Shown here: positions 1 to 9,786 of the stretch, piece by piece
How the letters are laid out: each line of letters starts with the position of its first letter
Position numbering within the stretch: position 1 is the stretch's first letter
NCBI GenBank assembly: GCA_002786065.1
Contig: NHNY01000033.1
Location: forward strand, 1 to 64,000
DNA length: 64,000 nt
Reading direction: 5' to 3'
DNA from: Microcyclospora pomicola
Taxonomy: Eukaryota > Ascomycota > Dothideomycetes > Capnodiales
The notes under the pieces: generated by a model
The model's input: the letters and a program-made list of their open reading frames with translations, nothing else
Told to the model about the DNA's origin: nothing
The model's database searches: none
Position numbers and translations under genes: made by a program

Positions 1-89
1 CCCTAACCCTAACCCTAACCCTAACCCTAACCCTAACCCTAACCCTAACCCTAACCCTAACCCTAACCCTAACCCTAACCCTAACCCTA
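1..89. repeat. Telomere repeat (CCCTAA)n
   Basis: Fourteen perfect CCCTAA units run from base 1, followed by a final CCCTA. This is the C-rich strand of the TTAGGG telomere repeat found in most filamentous fungi. Its place at the very start of the window marks the left chromosome end, so every gene that follows is subtelomeric. Confidence 0.98.
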
Positions 90-2060
90 GGACCGCGGGT
101 TACAGTCTACGATAATATATAAATATAGTATAACGAAAGGTCTATAGCGTACTACTAGCATTAAGGATGTACAGATATACGTAAAGGATAAGAACACCCT
201 CGACATAATTACTATAAATGTCCTATTAGGTTATAGTATATACGTAAGGAAGGAGTAGCTCCTAAATACTATTATAGATATATAGGGCTAAGAGTAGTTT
301 AAAGAAGTAAGAACTCGTCTGTATAACAAGTAGTCTACTTTACCTTAGCAATATAGTACTTCGGTTCTAAGGGCTATCGTTCGCACGACGAAGTCGAAGA
401 CATTACTAGAGGACGCTATAGCTAGCTAGAACTAGCGCTAGATATCGCGGACTAATATGTAGTAGCGCTAGGCCTTATAGATTAAAGCTCCGACGATATC
501 TCGCCTATAGCTATATAATGTGCTTAAGACGTAGAAGCTTAGCTCTTAGCTACAGACTACCTAAGCTAGCACTATAGACCTAACGATATACCTATTAGTA
601 CGAGTAAACCTTAGGATCCTATCTTATTAGAAGAAGCGTAAGTACGTATAGCGGCCGAATACGAGTAGGCCTACGCCGCCGGTCGAAGACCGGCAGCCTA
701 GAGATCTAGTATTAAGCGTATGCTCTAAGGACTTATAGGTCTTGTCTCTAGGAGGCCGATATTAGGTTAAGCGTATACGCAACTAGAAGATAAAACGGAG
801 CAAGCCTAAAGATACGCGCTGTGTCCTCTCCGACTCGTAGGTTAATACTATAGATAAAGACCTGTCCCTATACGAGTCGACTACAACTATAAAGTTATTA
901 TCGCTACCCCTAAGATAAAAGGCGCGTTCTACCTAGATTATTATCGACAGCGACGAGACCTCTCTATCTAACGCGGATAATCTAGGAACAGATTATAATA
1001 TAGGCGAGATATATACTAAAGCCTATAACCTTCTAGCCTTAGAAGAGGGACGTTTAGGCCTAGGGTCGGAGTACGCGTATTGTATCCTAAACGAAGTGTT
1101 AGCTTGCCTTAGTATCGACTTACCTCGCTACGAGACTTTATTAGAAACGTCGTAATGCTATAAGTCGTGCGACTCTAGGACTATAGACATCCTAGATAAG
1201 CTAAGAGATATATACTCTAAGAGCGTAAGGTCTGCTACTATTAATAAACAACATCGAATATTTAGCCCTACCTTAATAGAGCGTACTAGACATAGCCCTA
1301 CCCCTGCTCCCTCTACTTCCCGATAGCTATTACCTAGCATTATACCTCCGACCCTTCTATTATTATTCTTTAGTATACCCTAGACTATAAGGATTGTAAA
1401 GAGTGTAGTATAGGTATAGAAAGTAGACCTATTTTAAAGACTTTAACTAACTAGCAAAAGTAACTTATATTTAGACCTACTACCTTACCTATTAAATAGT
1501 TCGAAGTATATATATAATGTAGAATACTATGTCGTAGCGTAAGTAGTCTAAAATATACATATATACTCCGAACTACCTTAACGAACTTTAATACTAATAA
1601 AGCGATATTTTGAAACTATATTGTGCAACGACGAGTCGTTATAGCGACTACAAATGTATATAAAACTTGCTTTAAATTGTTTTAATTGCCTCTTAAAACT
1701 ATTTAGAAGCGCTATAATAGCGCGTTATCGAAACAATTAATAGTTACTAAGAGATAGTCGTCCCTTCTAAAAATGTCTGTGTACTTTAGAATTTGTATAG
1801 AGAATCTCGACAAGACACTGTCTTATCGTCTTAAATAGTAGGTAGCCCTAGCCCTAGAAAAAACCCTAAAAACCGCTAATACATACTATATAAGCTTTAT
1901 ATATATACGCTATAGCTGCTCCTAGAGCTCTTTACCGTTCGGTAGATTTAATATCTCCGTAGATTAGCTTACGATCGTCTATAACTCTACTACTCCTATC
2001 TGCCTAGCGCGCCCCGTTTCTTATAGCAACATAAAGAGCCTTCTATACTTAGTCCCGCGA
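90..2060. repeat. RIP-like TA-rich subtelomeric repeat relic
   Basis: About 2 kb directly inside the telomere is crowded with TA steps (tata, cta, tag) and poor in CA and TG steps. All frames are full of stops and no protein family can be recognised. Loss of CpA with gain of TpA is the signature of repeat-induced point mutation in ascomycetes. The origin of the repeat (transposon or telomere-linked gene) cannot be read. Composition changes to normal genic sequence near 2060, just before the patD-like gene. Confidence 0.75.
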
Positions 2061-2341
2061 ACCCTGTTATCTCTTTTGCGATGTTACCTATATCTACGTT
2101 GGGTTCGCTATCAACAAGCTACCCCTCTGAAGCCCGAAGAAAGCTATAAAGCTCACGAACCTTACCGACGAGGTGGGAGCAGTCTTTCGTTGCAGACTCT
2201 ACAGGCTGCCTTCCGATCCCTTACATCACTGCTCGAAGCTACTTCAATCATATCCGGATAGCCTCATCGACCCTGGAGCACCCCACACAACTGCGAGACT
2301 TTCCGGGGTAGCTAACTTCGATCGGTCTGCCCATCGTGATC

Positions 2342-3636
2342 ATGGCGAATTCAGAGCTTCCTTCCGAGTACCGGCGTGCAGTCTTCAAGACCAAGGGTGA
2401 GCCATTGGTTTTTGAGACTGTACCTTTGGTCCTGCCAAAAGCAGGCGAAATGCTCGTGAAAGTAGAGGCCTGCGGCGTCTGCCACTCAGACGTCTTTGCT
2501 CGAGATGACTCCTTCGGTGGCGGCCTACCTCGAGTTCCAGGTCACGAGATCATCGGGCGAGTAGTCGCGCTGGCAGAAGGAGACCAGAAGTGGAAGGTTG
2601 GCGAACGCATTGGTGGCGCGTGGCATGGCTACCACGACAACACTTGTCGGACGTGTCTGATGGGATTATTCCAAATGTGCGAGAACGAGACGATCAATGG
2701 TATCACCAAGGATGGCGGGTGTGAGTATCTTTTCTGCCTCTCTATCCTGTTCAGCGTCTCATGCGGTCGTCAACTATGCGCCCTGCACGTCGATCATCTC
2801 GAGTAAGACGTACTTAGGGACGGTAGACAGCCCGAAAACATCGCTATTCCATCTCTGATGCATCTCAGATCAGGAGTACTGTCTTCTTTCCACGGTCGCT
2901 GTGGTCCGCGTCGCTGAGCACCTTCCTGCCGCCGAGTATGCGCCAGTCCTGTGTGCAGGTATCACGACTTTCAATTCACTCAGGAAGATGCAGCTAGCGC
3001 CAGGATCTCTGGTGGCGATTCAGGGACTTGGTGGCCTTGGTCATCTCGCTCTCCAGTACGCGGCCAAGGCAGGGTATCGCGTGGTAGCACTTTCCCGGGA
3101 CGACCGCAAGGAGGCCTTTGCACGCCAGCTGGGCGCTGTCGAGTATATTCATGGGTCACCACAACAGCAAGCTGAAGCGCTGGCAAAGCTGGGCGGTGCG
3201 GCCTGCATCATGTGCACGGCACCCAGCCAGGACAGTATTGGGCCGCTCGTCTCTGGCGTCGGGCCACTCGGCAAGATTCTAATTTTGAGCGTCGCTGGCG
3301 ACGTGCCTGTCGATACTGGGAAAATGGTAAGTGGTCTCCGGCTGATCGTCACAGAGTCTTCACGCAGCAACATTAAAATGTGCTTCTAGATCAGATACGG
3401 CGTTTCGATCCAGGCCTGGCCCAGTGGATCAAACATCGAACTTGAGGACACGCTTCACTTCACCGAATCCCAAGGTATCAAGCCGATGGTACAGAGCTAT
3501 CCGTTCGAGAAGGCACAAGACGCATTCAGTAAGCCACTGTAAGCCGCTTGAGTCGTGGAAATTGTTGACCATGTTCCACATAGATGCTATGATTGACGGA
3601 AGTGTTAGGTTTCGGGCCGTCATCACGTTCTCGTGA
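2342..3636 (+). CDS. patD: PatD-like zinc alcohol dehydrogenase (neopatulin reductase)
   Basis: Medium-chain zinc alcohol dehydrogenase of 342 residues in four exons: 2342-2720, 2869-3326, 3390-3528, 3584-3636. All phases agree and the first ATG at 2342 fits the family. The catalytic zinc site shows Cys47 (CGVCHSD) and His68-Glu69 (GHE). A reduced structural-zinc loop has Cys102, Cys105 and Cys113, with Asp99 in place of the usual first cysteine. A glycine-rich NAD(P) motif (GLGGLGH) lies in exon 2. In the patulin pathway PatD reduces neopatulin to E-ascladiol in the cytosol. The sequence resembles PatD as I remember it, and the position at the edge of a pat-type cluster supports that reading. 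A generic cinnamyl-alcohol-dehydrogenase-like enzyme is the alternative. It is the most telomere-proximal gene, only 0.3 kb from the RIP-like repeat, and it looks whole. Confidence 0.85.
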
Positions 3637-4689
3637 TAAGATTACACGGAAGGTGAATGTAAAGGCAGGTTAGGAGTGAAGAGTGAAGAAAATGCGAAGC
3701 GGAAGTGTCAGTTCGAGTAGAAATGACGGTACAAAGAGATACTCCCGATTGGTCGGAAAACAACCAAGATGAGTTCCACACTGCTGTCTCCGATCCAGCG
3801 TCATTCCCCGTGCAGATAAAGATGGTAGGCTCTTTCTGATGTTCTTGTATCATGTTTACATCCGTATTATATCTGATTTGCATCAATAACTTACTTTGAT
3901 GGTAGGCCCCTGGCTTCCTCGTCCGTGCTGACGTTCTGCAAGGCAAGACAGTGGTCGACGATGCGGTCTTTAAGATACGGGCGGACTGTGGCTGGCTCCA
4001 GGCATTTACCGCCTAGCACAGATCTGTCCACGACCCTCAAACGATGGCCATGGCGCTTCTCTAGAGCCTGTGGAGCGACCCAGCGTAGCTTGTCCACAGG
4101 AGACTGGCCATATGGACTGTTGGTGAAATTGGAATAGTCTCCAGACTTCTGCGACAGGTTTTGAGTGCTTGCTCATTCAATCGCAACGAGCGAGCTTCGT
4201 GATGGCTCACATTGAAAGCCATCGCCAGATGACGTTCATATCCCAGGTCCACGACCGGTATTGAGCTGCATGTGAGGCCGTCACGCGCAGCAGCGGAGTT
4301 GCAAGGAAGTACAAGCACCACATTGTCGCATGAACGCTTGCGTAAGGTCAATGCTGTTAGCAGTCGCCGCATGGTCCCCTACTTTAGGTACAAAACTCCT
4401 ACTGCTACTGATGATCTTAGGGTCGAGCGGCGTGAGGACCCGAAGCTCCCTTTGTCGTCAGCTGAAGCATTATCCGTTATGATTCAGAAGCTCAGACTGG
4501 TGTAGTCAAGTCTGTATACGAGGTTCATCGGTACTGCGGCGGACGTGGATCCGCTGCACAGGCAGATTGGTATGCCAAGCTTCATGTACCCATGCAGGTG
4601 TCGGCAAGTCGATGGAGCTCTCGCGCTAGGCTATGCCGGAGAGGCTGCCGTGCTATCACTATGGTCGCACGCTAAGATCTTTGTTGGTC

Positions 4690-4771
4690 ATCTAATCGCC
4701 GTAAGCGTCGCGGCGCTTACGAGATATCTGATATCCATCACCGCAATCACCCTCGACGATCTAATCGCCGT
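4690..4771. repeat. 13-bp direct repeat and short hairpin
   Basis: The 13-mer atctaatcgccgt occurs at 4690-4702 and again at 4759-4771. The first copy overlaps a near-palindrome at 4701-4720 with 7-bp arms gtaagcg and cgcttac. The block lies 310-390 bases before the patC-like start codon, so it could be a regulator site, but nothing more than the repeat itself is visible. Confidence 0.45.
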
Positions 4772-4805
4772 GGCGACCGACAAACTTGTCATGTGAGTTG
4801 TCAGC

Positions 4806-4855
4806 AACGAATGCGAAGATCAAAACGAATGCGAAGATGGAAACGAATGCGAAGC
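4806..4855. repeat. Three tandem copies of an 18-bp unit
   Basis: The core aacgaatgcgaag recurs at 4806, 4824 and 4842 with an 18-base period. It lies 225-275 bases upstream of the patC-like start codon. This is a small promoter minisatellite of unknown role. Confidence 0.7.
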
Positions 4856-5079
4856 GAAGTGATACCTTCATTTCTCTAGACCAGTTACTTATGACTGTCC
4901 ATCCTCTCATCTCCATTGCATACTGCAGTCTAGCACCTATAACAGACCCGAATTCCTTTGCAGTCTGCTAGATTGGTACTGTGATTAGAGCCATCCTGAT
5001 TCCCCTTGCTTTCAAGCTTCCATCTTGGCATTCGAAGTCGAGATCTTTGGCTCCACCACCACACTCAAAATATACAGCC

Positions 5080-6795
5080 ATGTCGTCTGACAAGGAACAT
5101 CTGCCTCGCTCGGGATCTCGGCAGCCAACGATCGAAGAGAAATCATTGGAGCAAACGTCTCCGCCCGGCCCAACCCAAAGATCCATCACGGGCTTACGTT
5201 GGGGTTTGGTCTGCATCGCTGTCTTTTCCTGCAACCTACTTTACGGGCTCGACAACACCATCGTGGCAGATATCCAGGCTCCTATCATCGGCAGCCTGGG
5301 TAACGTGGACAAACTCGGCTGGCTCGGAGTCGGCTTCCCTTTGGGTGCTATCGCAGTCATTCTACCGGTGGGCAAGATGTACGGTGTCTTCGACACAAAA
5401 TGGCTATACTTCTGGTCTCTCACCATGTTTGCTGCTGGTAGCGCTCTATGTGGCGGCGCCTCAGAAATGGATGCCCTGATTGTCGGCCGCGTGTGGGCTG
5501 GCGCTGGCGGCGCGGGCATGTATCTGGGAAACATCAATATGCTGCAGAATCTGACGACACCTGGCGGACGGAGCATTTACATGGCTGGAGCCATTCTCGT
5601 GTATGGAACTGGAGTGATCCTCGGCCCTGTGGTCGGAGGCTCTCTTGCCGACAGCTCTGCTTCTGGTTGGCGATGGGTACGTTGAGACTCACGAGTAGGG
5701 TCACGCACGGTTGGCTGACTTCATTCATCAGGCATTCTACCTCAACCTCTTCATATATGCTGCAATGGCTCCTATATACGTGTTCCTGCTTCCGTCTATG
5801 CAGCCGCAGTCGAGCCTCAAGCTCGGTCAAAAGCTCCGATCCCTCGATTGGCTCGGCATCGTCTTGAGCACTGCCATCTATACATTGTTCGCCATGATCT
5901 TCACTTTCGGCGGATCCCAGTGGCCGTGGAGTGAGGGTTGCATGGTCGCACTTTACGTGGTCTTCATATGCACCATGATTGCCTTCGGCACCACCCAGTA
6001 CTTCACCGTGCTTACTACCAAAGTGAATCGACTGTTCCCGGGTCAATTCCTGGCTGACCGCACGCTTGTCTTGATGTTGACGTGCTGCACTGCTCTCAGC
6101 GGCGCACTTTACGTCATTATATATTATCTGGCCTTGTTCTACTCGCTCATCCGGAATGAAAATGGCGTTGAGACAGCAAAGAAGCTTCTCCCATTTGTTA
6201 TGTTCTATGTGGCTGGCGTCATGTTCAACGGGATCTTTATGGTGCGCTGGGGTTACTACATGCCGTGGTTCCTGGCCAGTGGCTCCTGGCCAGTGGCATT
6301 CTCACTTCGGCAGGCGGTGCTCTTCTATATGCCAGCCCAATCGATGTACCCAACGCCAAGATCTTGGGCTACTCAATTCTCGTCGGCATGGGCCAAATGA
6401 CATTTCAGGCTGCCTACTCTGTTGTACCCAGCAAGGTTCAGCCCGACGAAATCGCCGAGGTAATTCAATTCATCAATTTCGGCCAACAGGGCAGTATTCT
6501 TGTTGCCCTTGCCATCTGCAACACCATCTTCCAAGGCGTGGCATACAATGGTCTCCTTCCTATCCTCCTCCCGGCCGGATTTACACCAGAAGATGTCACA
6601 GCCGCGATTTCAGGCACCAGAAGTGCTGTGCTCCAGAACGCTTCCCCGAGCGTGCGTAGCCAAGCCTTGGACGTTATTGCTCAAGCCATCAACGACACCT
6701 ACATCCTCATCATCATCTCTGGTATCCTTCTCGTCCTCTGCTCGCTACTCATGAAGCGGGAGCGTATTGTCATGGAGCTGGCTGTTGGAGGCTAG
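5080..6795 (+). pseudogene. patC: PatC-like MFS exporter, broken
   Basis: Remains of a DHA2-type (14-helix) major facilitator transporter. The start at 5080 follows a short hydrophilic N-terminus. One ordinary intron (5677-5731) separates the first helices from the rest. Motifs of the drug:H+ antiporter family are clear, including GLDNTIVA in helix 1 and GRVWAGAGGAG in the middle of the first half. Membrane helices continue to the natural C-terminus near 6795. The reading frame is interrupted about once in its second half, so the gene as sequenced should not give a full transporter. In patulin producers PatC is a vacuolar or vesicular MFS protein needed for correct handling of pathway intermediates. 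High sequence integrity outside the break suggests a recent loss, an inactive allele or an assembly error. Confidence 0.75.
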
Positions 6796-8159
6796 CGTGT
6801 TCGCGACAAGTACTTTGGGGGCATACTCACAGCGGACTCAATGTCCTGGTTCCTCGATCGGTGGTCTACTACTATCTGCAAAATGCTTGTCCCTGCGGGT
6901 AAAGTACCTCGCAGGGGGTTCTCCTTTGCATGTGGTTCCGATTCAGGTGTCTGCGATTGCAAGAAGCTTAGCGAACCCCGGTGGCACACTTGGACGTATC
7001 ATTGTAGATAAGGCAAACACAGCCCCTCTTACTAGGTACCTTACGCACCTACCATCGAGGCCGGACTACTAGATTGACTATAGACACCTAGTCTTAAATA
7101 CTCTAATGTCATTACATGCAACAATTTAGACGACCATGGTCGACCCGGACACAGCGCTTGGCGCGGCGATCGCGACCGTTCAGTTCGTCCAATGCAGCGG
7201 CAGCATTAGAATTATCGGAAAGGCTTAGAACTACAGCATGCACAAGGTCGGAGAGGCCCAACACATCGTGCTACATACATCGATGCCGCACAGTACGATA
7301 GTAATGGTCGTAAAGAGACCCCGTACCATCCAGTCGTCGGGCGGATGAGGCGGGTTCAAGGCGGCGGCGGGAAGGAGCATGAATTCGATGCCAGAATGCT
7401 TATGAACCAGCTCAGGTCTTGACAGCCGCCACTCACTATCCCCTTTCATTTTACGGTCAATGTCCACTGGTAAGACCAGTCTTGCGACAGGAACCGCACG
7501 CGATTGCCATGTATTCCCGCCTCGAGCACGCATTCCCCGCTCCTTGGTGTTGGCTGAAGACGAACTGACAACCATGGCGCCAACTCGAGAAGGAATAAGT
7601 CTCATTCCAGTATGGCAAGCAGCTTCGTGAGGAGAGGGCTGGCAAATGTCATGTCGAGAAGTCGAGGGCGGCAAACTCCTCCGACGTCTCACACCCGATG
7701 CAAAACATGGTCACGGAGTACGGATGGGCTCAGGTGTGGTCGCGGTCCGAGCTCGATCGCCGGTCAAGATCTCTGATTAACATCGCCATGTTTTGTGCCA
7801 CGAACCGGCTGATAAAATTGAAGGTAGTTCACCTCGAGGTAGCGATCGATAATGGTTGTTTGGGGGAGATCAGGGAGGTCATGCTGCAAGTCCGGTCTTA
7901 CGTCGGCATACCAGCAGGGGCTGAGGGCACCCGGGCTGCCGAGGGAGTGCTCAAGGAGTTGAACACGGTATGATGTAACCAGTCGCAGGGATCACGATGA
8001 ACGATGATTGAGTTTCAGATATTTCTGTGAGTGTGTTACGACCCAGATTCACCACATGCGACTCTTCGTATTCATTTTCTAATTGCAATTCCGTCCACAG
8101 AAACACTATGTATCGCCAGTTTACATGCCTACACAATGGAATCTGGTTGAAGGTCTGCA
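6796..8159. other. Intergenic between convergent patC-like and patG-like genes
   Basis: Long (1.36 kb) for a gap between two converging 3' ends. Around 6985-7110 the sequence turns TA-rich, like a small RIP patch. No complete gene is supported. A possible remnant at 7136-7228 is listed separately. Confidence 0.5.
7136..7228 (+). pseudogene. Possible remnant of a fungal NLR-like N-terminus
   Basis: An ATG at 7136 opens a 30-codon frame whose first part (MVDPDTALGAAIATVQFV) resembles the opening of many fungal NLR/STAND proteins, which often begin with a short acidic-hydrophobic helix of the form LTALGLAAAVVQFV. It ends at TAG, and no continuation was recognised in any frame downstream. The match is very short, so chance resemblance is possible. 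Confidence 0.2.
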
Positions 8160-9218
8160 TCAAAGACGTGATGCTTCTTCTGGTTGTGCTTTACTGCCAT
8201 TACATTCGAGACTTGGAAACAAGCTCAAAGCATTCGATCTTCGAACGCGGAAGACATGCTCCAATTCCCACTTCTGTTCTTCATGGTCCAGCCTCTCGGT
8301 GTTGGTTCTGACCGTATTGCAGGGTGCGTAAGGGAAGTCACTTCCGTACAGAATATGATCAGGCTTTGCGAACTTGTTCAGCAGGTCCAGCTGATACCTG
8401 TTACCAGACAGTGCCAAATCATAGTAAAGCTCTCGTGCGTCGGCGATGAATTCTTCTGCACTCTTCGTCGTCGAGCCAAAATCGGGAAGCATGACAGCTG
8501 CACGGGTTGCCAAATATGGGAACGTGCCACCGGCATGGGATGCTATTATCTTCACCCCAGGATACTCGCGGATACGGTTGTTCATTATCAGGTCCACGAT
8601 AGCTCGGCAAGTCTCGTGTGGGTAATCTATGAATGGCTGAGGTAATCTGGCGTTAACGAGGCGTGTGTCGGCGGCATGGGTTGGATGGATGAAGACGACA
8701 GCCTTGCGATCGCTGAGTAGCTGCCAGATCGGCGCTAAAGAGTCGTCTCCAAGGTATGTGTTCCCAGCACCATAGCGCGTGTAAAGGGTTACACCATCTG
8801 CCTTGAGGACGTCAAGTGCATACTCGATCTCTGTGATGGCTGCAGGGATGGAGTCCAGGATAGGTGGCGTCGAAGCAAAGAAGCGGAACGAGGCTGGGTC
8901 TGCATCTCGGATCGCGGCAGCACATTCGTTGCATTCGCGCGCGAGCTTTACAGCGGCTGGCCCAGAGAGTATCGCCGTGCCAGGAGCAGTCAGAGAAAGA
9001 ACTGCGGTGGCGATGTCCATCTCTGCCATGATCTTTTTACTGGATTCGGCAGACCACGCAGGAAGAATCCACCCGGAAGGATCATGACTGTATGCTAATG
9101 CGACCTGTCAGCCTTGTTTGACATCACATTGCCCAACCATTGGCAGAGTATTACCCTCGGCATACGGCTCCGGGACGAAATGATGGTGAACATCGATCCT
9201 GCCAGGATAAGAAGGCAT
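8160..9218 (-). CDS. patG: PatG-like 6-methylsalicylic acid decarboxylase
   Basis: Metal-dependent amidohydrolase of the ACMSD/gamma-resorcylate decarboxylase family, 332 residues in two exons: 9155-9218 and 8160-9094, with a 60-bp intron. The short first exon supplies the metal motif DVHHHF (His11, His13). Further ligands are His158 (FIHPTH), His208 (ASHAGG) and Asp274 (YGSDFP), so the active site is complete. PatG converts 6-methylsalicylic acid to m-cresol, the first tailoring step of patulin synthesis. Sequence around LPQPFIDYPHET and GVTLYTRYG closely follows PatG as I remember it. It is divergent from the patO-like gene and shares its 0.57-kb promoter. Confidence 0.9.
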
Positions 9219-9786
9219 TTTCGGTTGTGTTGCGTTGCCTGCGGCGCAGTGAAAAAGCAATCAAGATCGTGGCGTTGGTCTCTAATGCTCAGGCACGGAC
9301 AACAATCGAGGATCCTGCGGATACTAATCACGTCAGTATATTTATCTTTGTTGCTGTTGTTCGGCCTTATGTTGCGGGTTCTTGATGAATTTCCTAATGG
9401 AGTGCCGCTCGTTGCTCCACGACCCCATCTGGAACACACCTTTTGAGGCAGCTAACACTCCACCAGGTCTCTTGTTCCCTTGGATCCGAGATAATACTCT
9501 GCTCAGACCCTACACTAGTTGATCCCTTGCATCTCGATCGGCCTTACGGACCATTTTGAGCCACGATCGATTCCTGCATCATGCCGTGTGGACCACGCGG
9601 CACAAAGAATTCCAGAACATGTCATGTCTTTGGCAGATCGGGTGGCAAAAGAGAGTATAATAGGCGTTAAAATGGTCAGTCACTCAGATTCGACATCGCA
9701 ATCGACTTGTCTCTTTGTTCGTGTTACGTGTCTTCCTCCATTACATTCCGTTCGAAGCTGCAACACTTCCTGAATTTCCAGCAACG
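9219..9786. promoter_or_regulatory. Shared promoter of patG-like and patO-like genes
   Basis: A 568-bp gap lies between two start codons facing outward, so both promoters must sit here. It contains a near-perfect 19-bp palindrome at 9583-9601, listed separately. No protein-coding signal is seen. Confidence 0.7.
9583..9601. promoter_or_regulatory. 19-bp GC palindrome, possible regulator site
   Basis: GCCGTGTGGACCACGCGGC equals its own reverse complement except at one mirrored pair and the centre base. Its outer CCG and CGG triplets are the kind of half-sites bound by Zn2Cys6 dimers. It lies in the bidirectional patG/patO promoter, 186 bases before the patO-like ATG. Binding by the cluster's own regulator is inference. 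Confidence 0.4.

Larger units (their letters stand above)
3637..5079. other. Intergenic between patD and patC-like genes
   Basis: About 1.4 kb with no gene that I can support; the longest reading frames are short and unlike any family I know. The half nearest the patC-like gene holds small repeats that are listed separately. The promoter of the patC-like gene should lie here. Confidence 0.6.

Noticed and set aside
7231-7692. Open frame of 153 codons on the minus strand
   Set aside because: Composition is random-looking and no motif or homology is recognised. It lies in a degraded gap between convergent genes.
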